Origin: Saccharopolyspora spinosa NRRL 18395
GTDB taxonomy: Bacteria; Actinomycetota; Actinomycetes; Mycobacteriales; Pseudonocardiaceae
NCBI RefSeq assembly: GCF_000194155.1
Contig: NZ_GL877878.1
Coordinates: 1,266,351 to 1,330,350, forward strand
DNA: 64,000 nucleotides
Reading direction: 5' to 3'
In this document: positions 30,418 through 39,423 of the stretch, in pieces
Layout of the letters: every line of letters begins with the position of its first letter
How positions within the stretch are numbered: the stretch's first letter is position 1
Notes under the pieces: generated by a model
Told to the model about the DNA's origin: nothing
Database searches by the model: none
Seen by the model: only the letters and a program-made list of their open reading frames with translations
Position numbers and translations under genes: made by a program

Positions 30418-30627
30418 CTACCGGTCGTCGACCAACGACAGCGCACCCGACGGGCAGACGTGCACCGCTTCCCGCACTGCGGCCACCGCGCTGTCGTCGC
30501 CGTCGTCGACCTCGGTCGCCAGCAGCACCACCCGGCCGTCCTCGTCGTTCTGGTCGAACAGCGCCGGTTCGGTCAGCACGCACTGGCCCGCGCCCACGCA
30601 GCGGTCCAGATCCGCCTCGATCCGCAT
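30418..30627 (-). CDS. [3Fe-4S]-type ferredoxin
   Basis: A 69-residue acidic ferredoxin with CVGAGQC near residue 10 and VCPSGAL near the C-terminus, i.e. three Cys positions with Ala/Gly at the usual fourth, typical of P450-partner 3Fe-4S ferredoxins. It carries electrons to the P450 encoded 11 bases upstream. ATG 30627 follows GAGGAG. Ends with TAG. Confidence 0.92.
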   Translation of the reverse strand: MRIEADLDRCVGAGQCVLTEPALFDQNDEDGRVVLLATEVDDGDDSAVAAVREAVHVCPSGALSLVDDR

Positions 30628-30638
30628 GATCGCTCCTC

Positions 30639-31847
30639 TCACCAGGTCACGGGCATTTCGTAGATCCCGTAGATGGTGGCGTCGGACTTGAACGGTATGT
30701 CGTCGACGCCGACGGCCAGCCGCAGTCCTGGCAGCCGCCGGAACAACGTGTCGAAAACGATCTGCAGTTCCAGCCGCGCCAGGTTCTGCCCCAGACACTG
30801 GTGCGGGCCGAAGCCGAACGCGACGTGCCCGCGGGCGTTGCGGTTGATGTCCAGTTCGTCGGGCCGGTCGAAGACCTCGGGGTCGCGGTTGGCCGAGCTG
30901 GCCAGCGCGACAACACCCTCCCCTGCCCGGATCAGCACGCCGCCGATCTCGACGTCCTCCACCGCGGTGCGCGAGGTCCCCGCCTCGATGATGGTGAAGT
31001 AGCGCAGCAGCTCCTCGACGGCGGGCAGCGTCTTGGCCGGGTCGGCGACGATCTCCGCCAGCTGGTCCGGGTTCTCCAGCAGCGCCAGGGTTCCCAGCGA
31101 GATCATGCTCGCGCTCGTGTCGTGCCCGCCGATCAGCAACAGGAACGCCATCAGCACGAGCGCGTCGTGGTCGACCTCGCCGGTTTCGCGCTGCTTGCGG
31201 ATCTGCCTGCCGATCAGGTCGTCGGTGGGCTCGTGCTCCTTGGCGGTCACCAACCCGTCCAGGTATGCCTGGATTTCCCCGATAGCGGCGCCGCGGCTCT
31301 CGGCGGAGGTCGTCCTCCGAAACAACCGGCTGGTTCGCTCCTGGAAGAAGTCGTGCTCGGCGTAGGGCACGCCCAGCAGCTCGCAGATCACCAGCGAGGG
31401 CACCGGCAGCGACATCGCCCGCACCAGGTCGACCGGGCGGGGCCCGGCGAGCATCTCGTCGATGCAGTCGTTGACGATCTGCTGGATGCGCGGTCGCATC
31501 GCCTCGATCCGCCGCACGGTGAACTCGCCGAGCACGGCGCGTCGGGCCGCGGTGTGCGCGGGCCCGTCCAACCCGATTATCGACGGTGCCATGAGGTCGG
31601 CGATGGCGCGCTGGCCGGACGAGAGCTGCGGGTATCCGGGACGGCGCAGGTTGGAACTCATCCGCGGATCGGTGAGCACCTGGCGGAAATGCTCGTGCCG
31701 GGTGACCAACCAGGCGGTTCCGCCGCCCGCCATCGGGACCTTGGTGACCGGCGCTTCGGCGCGCAGTTCGGCGTATTCCGGTTCGGGTGCGAACGGGCAG
31801 GTGCGAGCTTTCGGGTAGACCGCCGGGTCAATGGCTTGCTCCGACAT
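30639..31847 (-). CDS. Cytochrome P450 (CYP105-like)
   Basis: A 402-residue soluble bacterial P450: I-helix LLLIGGHDTSASM, ExxR in VEELLRYF, and the haem-binding loop FGFGPHQCLGQNLARLEL with the Cys ligand. Overall it resembles CYP105-type monooxygenases, which oxidise diverse small molecules and are often paired with a ferredoxin, as here. Starts with ATG 31847 (GAGCCACG upstream is a weak site). Divergent from a broken TetR gene that may have controlled it. Substrate unknown. Confidence 0.93.
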   Translation of the reverse strand: MSEQAIDPAVYPKARTCPFAPEPEYAELRAEAPVTKVPMAGGGTAWLVTRHEHFRQVLTDPRMSSNLRRPGYPQLSSGQRAIADLMAPSIIGLDGPAHTAARRAVLGEFTVRRIEAMRPRIQQIVNDCIDEMLAGPRPVDLVRAMSLPVPSLVICELLGVPYAEHDFFQERTSRLFRRTTSAESRGAAIGEIQAYLDGLVTAKEHEPTDDLIGRQIRKQRETGEVDHDALVLMAFLLLIGGHDTSASMISLGTLALLENPDQLAEIVADPAKTLPAVEELLRYFTIIEAGTSRTAVEDVEIGGVLIRAGEGVVALASSANRDPEVFDRPDELDINRNARGHVAFGFGPHQCLGQNLARLELQIVFDTLFRRLPGLRLAVGVDDIPFKSDATIYGIYEMPVTW

Positions 31848-31987
31848 CGTGGCTCCCTGATCACCGAGCGAACAAGTGGATGGATCTCTTCCGTCTTATA
31901 GCGAACCGGAACTTTCCCGTCCATCACTTTCGGCCTGGAACATGCGACAATCCGCCCAACCCAATGCACAGCACGCGAGCAACGATC

Positions 31988-32654
31988 ATGATGACCGACG
32001 CCACGCCACGGCTGCGGGCCGACGCCCGCCGCAACCGGGACCGGATCATCGCGGCTGCACGGACCGTCCTCACCGAGCGCGGCACCGAGGTGCCGATGGA
32101 GGAGATCACCCGCGCCGCAGGCGTCGGGATCGGCACGCTGTATAGCCGCTTCCCAGACCGCGATTCGCTGCTCAGCGCCATCGGCCGGGACGCGTTCCAG
32201 CGGGTTCTCGACGAAGCCCGCACGATCTGCGACCGCGAGTCCGATCCGTGGCGCGCGCTGACCGGTTTCCTGCTGCGCGCGGTGGACCTGCACGGTGGAC
32301 CTGCGCACGGTGATCCGGTTTTCCATGCTCTCCCCCCGCGCCAGGGGGATCCTGGGCACGGACCCGGCAGTCGACCAGGCCCGCAACGAACCGCTGGAAA
32401 TCCTGGACGGGCTTGTACGCGGCGCACAGGCCAACGGTTCGCTGCGCCCGGACGTCAGCAGCGGTGACCTGGGTGTGATCCTGTCCCTCGTGCTGCAGGG
32501 TGTGCACGGCGCCCCCGACGACATCCGCCACGAAGCACCGGCCCGCTACCTGACGCTGATGCTCGACGGCCTGCAGGCCCGCCCCGGCACACCGCTGCCT
32601 GGCCGCCCAGTGACCGCGGCCGACATCGCGATGGTGCGGGGGGTGCCCGGGTGA
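31988..32654 (+). pseudogene. TetR-family regulator disrupted by a 13-base duplication
   Basis: The N-terminal half is a normal TetR DNA-binding domain (ADARRNRDRIIAAARTVL, EEITRAAGVGIGTLYSRFPDRDSL). At 32281-32308 GGTGGACCTGCAC is repeated imperfectly, shifting the frame by +1; the C-terminal ligand-binding half (RTVIRFSMLSPRARGILGTD to AADIAMVRGVPG) continues in another frame to TGA 32654. Removing one copy restores one continuous protein of about 218 residues. ATG 31988 or ATG 31991 is the start. Divergent from the P450 gene, with 140 bases between, so it was probably its repressor. It may be inactive or a sequence error. Confidence 0.85.
32281..32308 (+). repeat. 13-base imperfect tandem duplication in the TetR gene
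   Basis: GGTGGACCTGCAC (32281-32293) is followed directly by GGTGGACCTGCGCAC (32294-32308). The extra unit puts the two halves of the TetR protein in different frames. Confidence 0.85.
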
Positions 32655-32656
32655 CG

Positions 32657-33037
32657 TCAGCTCGCCAGGTCGTCGGCCTCGAACATGCCGAAGATGTTGC
32701 CCTCGGTGTCCCGGCAGTAGGCCACCCAGCCCATGCCGGTCAGGGCGGTCTTGGGCATCGCAACCCGGCCGCCCGCGGTTTCCACGATCGACAGCATGGC
32801 CTCGACGTCGTCCACTTCCACAGTCGTCGCGAACGCCGCGATCGGCGTCTCGTCGGAGGGCTCGGGGCCCTCGCGGGGCAGCAAGCCGCCGTCGATACCC
32901 GGGCCTTCACCGGTCAAGACCAACAAGTACTGCTCGTCGCCCCACTGCTGGAACCGCCAGCCGAACACGGTCGAGTAGAACGTGCGGGCGCGGTCCACGT
33001 CTCCCGCGTGGATCTCGAAGTGCACGGGACGCAGCAT
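32657..33037 (-). CDS. VOC superfamily protein (glyoxalase/bleomycin resistance type)
   Basis: A 126-residue vicinal-oxygen-chelate fold: starts MLRPVHFEIHAGDVDRARTFY with the usual beta-strand and His, then WRFQQWGDEQYLLV, TTVEVDDVEAMLSIVE, ending DTEGNIFGMFEADD with the metal-binding Glu. Members include dioxygenases, glyoxalases and drug-binding proteins; no specific role can be assigned. ATG 33037 follows GAGGCCGCC. Convergent with the TetR gene, whose stop is 2 bases away. Confidence 0.85.
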   Translation of the reverse strand: MLRPVHFEIHAGDVDRARTFYSTVFGWRFQQWGDEQYLLVLTGEGPGIDGGLLPREGPEPSDETPIAAFATTVEVDDVEAMLSIVETAGGRVAMPKTALTGMGWVAYCRDTEGNIFGMFEADDLAS

Positions 33038-33122
33038 GGCGGCCTCCTCGACGCCGGTCGTCGTCTGCGAACCTACGGCTTGCCAGCCGCACCCGCACTG
33101 ACGATCAGAGACCGGGAGGCGG

Positions 33123-34463
33123 TCACCTGCGGGCGGGCACGAGCAACCGCAGCACGTGGTAGCCCAGCAGCGTCACGACGGTGCCCAGAGCGATGCCGCT
33201 GAGGCTGAACTGCGGGGTGATCTGCAGCGACACCCCGCCGATGCCGACGACCAGCCCGGCGGCCAGCGGCATCAGGTTGACCGGGTCGCCGAGGTCGACG
33301 CGGTTCTCCGTCCAGATCTTCGCGCCCAGCAGGCCGATCATGCCGTAGAGCACGACGGTGATGCCGCCTAGCACGCCACCCGGGGTCGCCGCGATCACCG
33401 CGCCGAACTTGGGGCACAACCCGAAGAGGATCGCCACGATCGCGGCCACCCAGTAGGCCGCCGTGGAGTACACCCGGGTGGCGGCCATGACTCCGATGTT
33501 CTCGGCGTAGGTGGTCGTGGGTGGGCCGCCGACAGCGCTGGAGAGCGTGCTGGCGAGGCCGTCGGCGAAGATCGCGCGCCCGAGGCTGCCGTCCAGCTTT
33601 GTGCCGGTCATCTCCTCGACGGCCTTGACGTGCCCGGTGTTCTCCGCGATCAGCGCGATCACCACGGGAAGCACGACGATGATCGCCGCCGCGTCGAACG
33701 ACGGCGCGTGCAGCGTCGGCAGGCCGAACCAGCTGGCGTCCGCGACGCCGCTGAGGTCGAGCCGGAAGTGCGTGCTGACCACACCGCTGGCGTTCGGCGC
33801 GGTGATCGGTCCGAAGCCCAGGTCGAACAGCCACGACAGGGCGTAGCCGGCGACAAGCCCGATCAGCACCGCGATGCGGGACCAGAATCCGCGCAGCAGC
33901 ACGCTGCAGCCGAGCACGAGGATCATGGTGATCAGCGCGATCCACTGGTCCTGCGGCCAGTACGACTCGGCGACTACCGGGGCGAGGTTGAAGCCGATCA
34001 GCATCACCACCGCGCCCGAGACCGCGGGCGGCAACAACCGGTGCACCACCTGCGGGCCGACGAAGTGGATGATCACCCCGACCACGGACAGCACGAGGCC
34101 GAGCACCAGGATCGCACCGGTGACCGTCGAGCTGTCCCCACCACCGGCCCGGATCACTGTCACCACACCCACGAAGGACGCGCTGCTGCCCAGGTAGCTG
34201 GGGATCTTTCCCTGCACGATCAGCAGGAAGAGGATGGTCGCCACGCCCGAGACCATGATCGCGAGGTTCGGGTCCAGTCCCATCAGCACCGGGAAGACGA
34301 AGGTGGCGCCGAACATGGCCACCACGTGCTGCGCGCCGAGCCCGACGGTGCGCCCCCAGGACAGCCGCTCGTCCGGAGCCACCGTCTCGCCGGGGCGCGG
34401 CGTGGAGCCGTCCCCGTGCAGTTTCCAGCCGATGCCCAGCTTCGCGCCGAGTCCCTGCCGCAT
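33123..34463 (-). CDS. Uracil/xanthine permease (NCS2 family)
   Basis: A 446-residue membrane protein with 12-14 helices. NCS2 signatures: LSWGRTVGLGAQHVVAMFGAT at the N-terminus, VVIALIAENTGHVKAVEEMTG and GGPPTTTYAENIGVMAATRVYS in the substrate-binding region. Uracil uptake is the best inference because it is the last gene of the pyrimidine degradation operon. ATG 34463 follows GGGGAGGGG. Separated from the flavin enzyme gene by about 100 bases. Confidence 0.92.
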   Translation of the reverse strand: MRQGLGAKLGIGWKLHGDGSTPRPGETVAPDERLSWGRTVGLGAQHVVAMFGATFVFPVLMGLDPNLAIMVSGVATILFLLIVQGKIPSYLGSSASFVGVVTVIRAGGGDSSTVTGAILVLGLVLSVVGVIIHFVGPQVVHRLLPPAVSGAVVMLIGFNLAPVVAESYWPQDQWIALITMILVLGCSVLLRGFWSRIAVLIGLVAGYALSWLFDLGFGPITAPNASGVVSTHFRLDLSGVADASWFGLPTLHAPSFDAAAIIVVLPVVIALIAENTGHVKAVEEMTGTKLDGSLGRAIFADGLASTLSSAVGGPPTTTYAENIGVMAATRVYSTAAYWVAAIVAILFGLCPKFGAVIAATPGGVLGGITVVLYGMIGLLGAKIWTENRVDLGDPVNLMPLAAGLVVGIGGVSLQITPQFSLSGIALGTVVTLLGYHVLRLLVPARR

Positions 34464-34563
34464 GGCGCCCCTCCCCGTTCCACCCCGCCGATCGGGCTGC
34501 CACTTCGGGCGGAACTCTACAAACCCGGGGCCGTGTGACCGCCGCCGCAGGGGTCGTGGGGTG

Positions 34564-35562
34564 TCAGGACATGGCCGGGATGACGCTCTCGCCGTAGGCG
34601 TCCACTGTGGAGTCCACGGCATCGTGCATGGCGTAGATCGCGAACTGGTCCACTCCCGCGTCGCGGAGTTCCCGCAGTTTGTTCACGTGTGCCTGGGCAG
34701 GGCCGAGCAGGCAGAAGCGGTCCACGATCTCGTCCGGCACGAACTCGGTGCTGGGGTTGTCGGCACGCCCGTGGTGCGAGTAGTCGTAGCCGTCCCGGCC
34801 CTTGATGTAGTCGGTGAGAGCGGCGGGCACCGCCCCGGTGGTGTCGCCGTAGCGGGCGACCAGGTCGGCGACGTGGTTGCCGACCATCCCGCCGAACCAG
34901 CGGCATTGCTCGCGGGCGTGGTCGAGGTCGTCGCCGACGTAGGCCGGGGCCGCCACGCAGACGCTGATCGACGCCGGGTCGCGCCCGGCGTCACGGGCCG
35001 CCTGCCGGACGTGGTCGACCATCCACCGCGTCAGGTACGGATCGGCGAGCTGCAGGATGAAGCCGTCGGCCTGCCGACCGGCAAGCTCCAGGGCCTTCGG
35101 CCCGTAAGCACCCATCCAGATCGGCAGCCGGCCATCGCGTACCCACGGCAGGCGCACCGGGGTGCCGTGCAGCTGCACCTCTCGGCCCTCGGCGAGGTCC
35201 TTGATCACGTGCATGGCCTTTTCGAGCGTCGCGAGCGTGGTCGGCCTGCCCCCGGTGACGCGCACCGCGGAGTCGCCCCTGCCGATGCCGCACACCGTGC
35301 GCGGCCCGAACATGTCGTTGAGCGTGGCGAAGGTCGAGGCGGTGACCGTCCAGTCGCGAGTGGCCGGGTTGGTGACCATCGGGCCGACGGTCAGCCGCTC
35401 GGTTGCGGCCAGGATCTGGCTGTGGATGACGAACGGCTCCTGCCACAGCACGCAGGAGTCGAAGGTCCAGCCGTGGCTGAAGCCGAGCCGCTCGGCCCGG
35501 CGCATCCGGTCCACCACCGACCAGGCCGGCGGATCGGTCTGCAGAACAAGTCCGAAATCCAT
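34564..35562 (-). CDS. Luciferase-like (LLM) flavin/F420-dependent oxidoreductase of the pyrimidine operon
   Basis: A 332-residue TIM-barrel LLM protein: DFGLVLQTDPPAWSVVDRMRRAERLGFSHGWTFDS at the N-terminus is split here by known LLM positions; GPMVTNPATRDWTVTAS, VCGIGRGDSAVRVTGG and IWMGAYGPKALELAG are the flavin/F420-binding segments. Members use F420 or FMN. It is encoded between dihydropyrimidinase and the uracil-type permease. Related LLM enzymes include RutA, which opens the uracil ring oxidatively, but this operon has reductive-pathway genes, so it might instead catalyse the first reduction (see findings). ATG 35562; stop just before the permease. Confidence 0.82.
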   Translation of the reverse strand: MDFGLVLQTDPPAWSVVDRMRRAERLGFSHGWTFDSCVLWQEPFVIHSQILAATERLTVGPMVTNPATRDWTVTASTFATLNDMFGPRTVCGIGRGDSAVRVTGGRPTTLATLEKAMHVIKDLAEGREVQLHGTPVRLPWVRDGRLPIWMGAYGPKALELAGRQADGFILQLADPYLTRWMVDHVRQAARDAGRDPASISVCVAAPAYVGDDLDHAREQCRWFGGMVGNHVADLVARYGDTTGAVPAALTDYIKGRDGYDYSHHGRADNPSTEFVPDEIVDRFCLLGPAQAHVNKLRELRDAGVDQFAIYAMHDAVDSTVDAYGESVIPAMS

Positions 35563-35581
35563 GCTTCATCCCCCAAGCCGG

Positions 35582-36982
35582 TCAGATCAGGTACTGGCAG
35601 GTGTCGCGCGGCAGGAACCGGCCGCGCCCGGCCCGGCCGCTGTAGGTGCCGGCGTCAACAACGACTTCGCCGCGGGACAGCACGGTGCGCACCTGTCCGG
35701 TGATCCGCTTGCCCTCGTAGGCGTTGTAGTCGACGTTCATGTGGTGCGTCTCGGCCGAGAGCACCTGCTCGGCGCGCGGGTCGTAGATCACGATGTCCGC
35801 GTCCCCGCCGGGCGCGATGGTGCCCTTGCGCGGGTGCAGGCCGAACATCCGGGCCGGGGTTGTGCAGGCCAGCTCGATCCACCTGCGGCGGCTGATGCGC
35901 CCCTCCACCACAGCCTGGTGCAACAGGTCGATCCGGTTCTCCACGCCCGGGATGCCGTTGGGGATCTTCGAGAAGTCGCCGCGGCCGAGCTCCTTCTGAT
36001 CCTTGAAGCAGAACGGGCAGTGGTCGGTCGACACCACGGAGAGGTCGTTGGTGCGCAGCGCCTGCCAGAGGTCCGCCTGATGTTCGACCGGCCGCAGCGG
36101 TGTCGAGCAGACGTATTTCGCGCCCTCGAACTCCGGCCGCGCTAGGTCGTCGGTGGTGAGGAACAGGTACTGCGGGCAGGTTTCGCCGAAGACGTTGAGC
36201 CCGTTGTCGCGGGCCCGGGTGATCTCCGCGACTGCGTCGGCGGCGGAGACGTGCACGACGTACAGCGGTGCACCGGCCACTCTGGACAGCTGGATCGCCC
36301 GGTGCGTCGCTTCGGCCTCCAGCAGCGGGTGCCGGACCTGCCCGTGGAATTTCGGGTCGGTGCGCCCGGCGGCCAGCGCCTGCTGCACCAGCACGTCGAT
36401 GGCGATGCCGTTCTCGGCGTGCATCATCGTCAACGCACCGTTGTCGGCGGCCTGCTGCATGGCGCGCAGGATCCGCCCGTCGTCGCTGTAGAACACGCCG
36501 GGGTACGCCATGAACAGCTTAAAACTGGTGATCCCCTCGGCGACCAGCGCGTCCATCTCCTTCAGCGCTTCGTCGCCGACGTCGGAGAGGATCATGTGGA
36601 AGCCGTAGTCGATCGCGCACCGCCCATCGGCCTTGGCGTGCCAGGCGTCCAGGCCCTCGCGTAGGGAGCCGCCGACCGGCTGGATCGCGAAGTCGACGAT
36701 CGTGGTGGTACCGCCCCACGCAGCGGCCCGGGTTCCGGTCTCGAACGTGTCCGACGCAAACGTCCCGCCGAAGGGCATCTGCATGTGCGTGTGCCCGTCC
36801 ACGCCGCCCGGGATGACGTAGTGCCCGGACGCGTCGATCACGCTGTCCGCAGTGGACACCCACTGCTCGGCGACGGTGGGCGCGGCGATCGCGGCGACCT
36901 GTTCGCCCTCGACGAGCACGTCCGCTCGGGTCTCCTCGGTCGCGGTGATCACCAGGCCACCGCGGATGATCGTTCGGCTCAT
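35582..36982 (-). CDS. hydA: Dihydropyrimidinase (D-hydantoinase)
   Basis: A 466-residue cyclic amidohydrolase opening dihydrouracil/dihydrothymine to N-carbamoyl-beta-alanine. Metal ligands: PGGVDGHTHMQMP (two His), carboxylated Lys in SFKLFMAYPG, MHAENG, YVVHVSAADAV and the Asp in STDHCPFCFKD. Full length for the family. It begins at ATG 36982, overlapping the aminotransferase stop by four bases, so the two are coupled. The LLM gene follows 19 bases later. Confidence 0.95.
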   Translation of the reverse strand: MSRTIIRGGLVITATEETRADVLVEGEQVAAIAAPTVAEQWVSTADSVIDASGHYVIPGGVDGHTHMQMPFGGTFASDTFETGTRAAAWGGTTTIVDFAIQPVGGSLREGLDAWHAKADGRCAIDYGFHMILSDVGDEALKEMDALVAEGITSFKLFMAYPGVFYSDDGRILRAMQQAADNGALTMMHAENGIAIDVLVQQALAAGRTDPKFHGQVRHPLLEAEATHRAIQLSRVAGAPLYVVHVSAADAVAEITRARDNGLNVFGETCPQYLFLTTDDLARPEFEGAKYVCSTPLRPVEHQADLWQALRTNDLSVVSTDHCPFCFKDQKELGRGDFSKIPNGIPGVENRIDLLHQAVVEGRISRRRWIELACTTPARMFGLHPRKGTIAPGGDADIVIYDPRAEQVLSAETHHMNVDYNAYEGKRITGQVRTVLSRGEVVVDAGTYSGRAGRGRFLPRDTCQYLI

Positions 36983-38277
36983 CGCCGCCCCGCCTCCTCC
37001 AGCGCCGCCACCAGGATCTGACCGCCTTCGCGCGCCTCGGCCTCGGTGAGACTCAGCGGCGGCGCGACGCGCAGCACGTTGCCGTCCAGTCCGCCCTTGC
37101 CGATGAGCACGCCACGCCGCCGGGCCGATTCGAGCACCTCGGTGGCGATCTCCGGCGCGGGCGTTCCGTCGGCGTGCGCCAGTTCGACGCCGATCATCAG
37201 GCCTTTGCCCCGCACGTCGACGACCGTCGGGATCCGGCCGAGCGCTCCGTCGAGCTCTTCGCGCAGGACCGCACCGACACGCGCGGCGTTGCCCTGCAGG
37301 TCGTTGGCGAGGAGGTGGTCGAGGTTGGCCAGCGCCCCAGCGGCGGTGATCGGGCTGCCGCCGAAGGTGGAGATCGAGTTCGCCCGGACGCTGTTCATGA
37401 TCTCGGCGCGGGCGATGACGCCACCGACCGACAGGCCGTTGCCGATGCCCTTGGCGAAGGTGACGATGTCCGGCGCCCCGTTCGCATCATGCGCCTGCCA
37501 GCCCCAGAAGTGCTCGCCAGTCCTCCCCCAGCCGGTCTGCACCTCGTCGCTGATCCACAGGATGCCCTGCCGGTCGAGGACCTCCTTGAACCGCGCGAAC
37601 AAGCCGTCGGGCGGGGTGGCGAACCCGCCCACGCCCTGGATGGGTTCGGCGATCAGGCAGGCGACGTTGCCGTGCAACTGCCCGAGCACGTCCTCCAGAT
37701 CGGACACGCACGCGGCGGTGAACTCCTCGTCCGGCAGGTCGGCGAGCGGTGTGCCGCGCCGACGGCTGCCGTGCACGTACGCCGTCTGCACCGGCGACAG
37801 GCTCGTCGGCGACCAGCCACGGTTGCCGGTCACCGCCAGCGCCGAGAACGACCGGCCGTGGTAGCTGTTGCGCAGCGCCAGCACCTGGTTCGAGGCGCGG
37901 TAGCCGGTGGCCAGCAGCAGCGCGGTGTCGTTGGCCTCGGTGCCGCTGGTCGTGAAGAACACCCGCGGGTCCTCGATGCCGGACAGCTCCGCGACCCGCT
38001 CCGCGAGCTCGATCATCGGGCGGTTGAGGTACAGCGTCGAGGTGTGCAGGATCTGGCCGGCCTGCGCGCTGACCGCCGCCGTCACCTCGGGCAGCGCGTG
38101 TGCCGTCATCGTCGTGAGGATGCCGCCGAAGAAGTCCAGGTACCGGTTGCCCTCGGCGTCCCAGACATGCCGGCCCTCGCCGCGCTCGATGTCGATCGGC
38201 TCGTCGTAGTACAGCGTGAGCCAGTCCGGCAGCACCGCGCGGTGCCGCTTGGTCAGCTCGGAGTGCGTGCTCGTCAT
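36979..38277 (-). CDS. Class III aminotransferase (beta-alanine / beta-aminoisobutyrate type)
   Basis: A 432-residue PLP-dependent fold-type I enzyme: TTSGTEANDTALLLA, NSYHGRSFSAL, SDEVQTGWGRTGEHFW with the Asp that contacts PLP, and the Schiff-base Lys in TFAKGIGNGLSVGG. In this operon it would transaminate beta-alanine or beta-aminoisobutyrate produced by beta-ureidopropionase. ATG 38277 follows GAGGGGAG. Stop overlaps the start of hydA. Confidence 0.93.
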   Translation of the reverse strand: MTSTHSELTKRHRAVLPDWLTLYYDEPIDIERGEGRHVWDAEGNRYLDFFGGILTTMTAHALPEVTAAVSAQAGQILHTSTLYLNRPMIELAERVAELSGIEDPRVFFTTSGTEANDTALLLATGYRASNQVLALRNSYHGRSFSALAVTGNRGWSPTSLSPVQTAYVHGSRRRGTPLADLPDEEFTAACVSDLEDVLGQLHGNVACLIAEPIQGVGGFATPPDGLFARFKEVLDRQGILWISDEVQTGWGRTGEHFWGWQAHDANGAPDIVTFAKGIGNGLSVGGVIARAEIMNSVRANSISTFGGSPITAAGALANLDHLLANDLQGNAARVGAVLREELDGALGRIPTVVDVRGKGLMIGVELAHADGTPAPEIATEVLESARRRGVLIGKGGLDGNVLRVAPPLSLTEAEAREGGQILVAALEEAGRR

Positions 38278-38288
38278 CGTCGCTCCCC

Positions 38289-39131
38289 TCACGGCTCGGT
38301 CAGCAGGCGGTAGGCGTCGGGGCGCCGGTCGCGGTAGAACGCCCATTTCTGGCGGACCTCGTCGATCAGGTCGAAGTCGAGGTCGCGCACCACGAGTTCC
38401 TCGTCGGCGTCGCTGGCGGGCTCGCCGACGAACTGCCCGTACGGGTCGACGAAGTAGCTGGTGCCGTAGAAGTCGTTGTCGCCGTACTCCTCGACGCCGA
38501 CTCGGTTGATCGCCGCGATGAAGTACTCGTTGGCGACCGCCGCGGCCGGTTGTTCGAGCTTCCACAGGTAGGACGAGAGGCCGCGGCTGGTCGCCGACGG
38601 GTTGTAGACCACCTGCGCGCCGGCCAGCCCGAGCGCCCGCCAGCCCTCCGGGAAGTGCCGGTCGTAGCAGATGTAGACGCCGACCCGGCCAACCGCGGTG
38701 TTGAAGACCGGCCAGCCGAGGTTGCCGGGCCGGAAGTAGTACTTCTCCCAGAACCCGGGCAGGTGCGGCAGGTGGTGCTTGCGGTACTTGCCGAGGTAGC
38801 TGCCGTCGGCGTCGATCACGGCGGCGGTGTTGTAGTAGAAGCCGGGGCCGTCGATCTCGTAGACCGGTACGACGACGACCATGCCGAGTTCCCGCGCCAG
38901 CGCGCACATCCGCTGCGTGGTCGGGCCGTCCGGCACCGGTTCCGCCCAGCGGTAGTGCTCCGCCTCCTGCACCTGGCAGAAGTACGGGGCGTTGAAGACC
39001 TCCTGGAAGCCGATGATCCGGGCGCCCTGGCCAGCTGCGGCGCGGGCGTGCTTCTCGTGCTGGTCGACCATCGAGGCGGTGTCGCCGGTCCACTTCGCCT
39101 GGACCAGCGCCGCACGAACGATGTTGGGCAT
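38289..39131 (-). CDS. Beta-ureidopropionase (nitrilase superfamily amidohydrolase)
   Basis: A 280-residue C-N hydrolase cleaving N-carbamoyl-beta-alanine to beta-alanine, CO2 and ammonia. The catalytic triad is visible: Glu in IIGFQEVFNAPYF, Lys in YLGKYRKHHLPHLPGF, Cys in VYICYDRHFPEGWRALG, plus NPSATSRGLSSYLW. The start at ATG 39131 is supported by homology (PNIVRAALVQ); GAAGGGG lies upstream. First gene of a minus-strand operon: this gene, aminotransferase, hydA, LLM enzyme, permease. Confidence 0.92.
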   Translation of the reverse strand: MPNIVRAALVQAKWTGDTASMVDQHEKHARAAAGQGARIIGFQEVFNAPYFCQVQEAEHYRWAEPVPDGPTTQRMCALARELGMVVVVPVYEIDGPGFYYNTAAVIDADGSYLGKYRKHHLPHLPGFWEKYYFRPGNLGWPVFNTAVGRVGVYICYDRHFPEGWRALGLAGAQVVYNPSATSRGLSSYLWKLEQPAAAVANEYFIAAINRVGVEEYGDNDFYGTSYFVDPYGQFVGEPASDADEELVVRDLDFDLIDEVRQKWAFYRDRRPDAYRLLTEP

Positions 39132-39329
39132 GGTTGCGCTGCACCCCTTCGGTCTGTGATGCCCTCTAATACGACGTTCGGAGGGCGACCATGACGAGCC
39201 GGTCGGCCCGTTCACTGAAGGTATGACCAGCGGCCACCACGCGCAATGATCACGCGGTTACCCAGAGTTCCGGTTCTCTGCCTGGCGGGAACCTGACGTG
39301 CGCCCCGGCGAGCGAAGATGGCAGAAACG

Positions 39330-39378
39330 CACCGGCGCTTCGCCGTGCGAATTCCTTCGAACAGGCGAAGCGCCGGTG
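39330..39378 (-). terminator. Hairpin after the SRPBCC gene
   Basis: A perfect 15-base stem, CACCGGCGCTTCGCC (39330-39344) and its complement (39364-39378), with a 19-base loop, 45 bases past the stop of the SRPBCC gene and 200 bases upstream of the pyrimidine operon. The interval 39132-39423 holds no other gene. Confidence 0.85.
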
Positions 39379-39423
39379 TGTCGGACACGGCGAGGAGCAG
39401 ATGCGAATACTCGCCGCGCCTTG

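Noticed and set aside
31874-31928. Imperfect inverted repeat between P450 and TetR genes
   Set aside because: The arms (AAGTGGATGGA and TCCATCACTT) need a one-base bulge and are separated by more than 30 bases; too weak to list as an operator.
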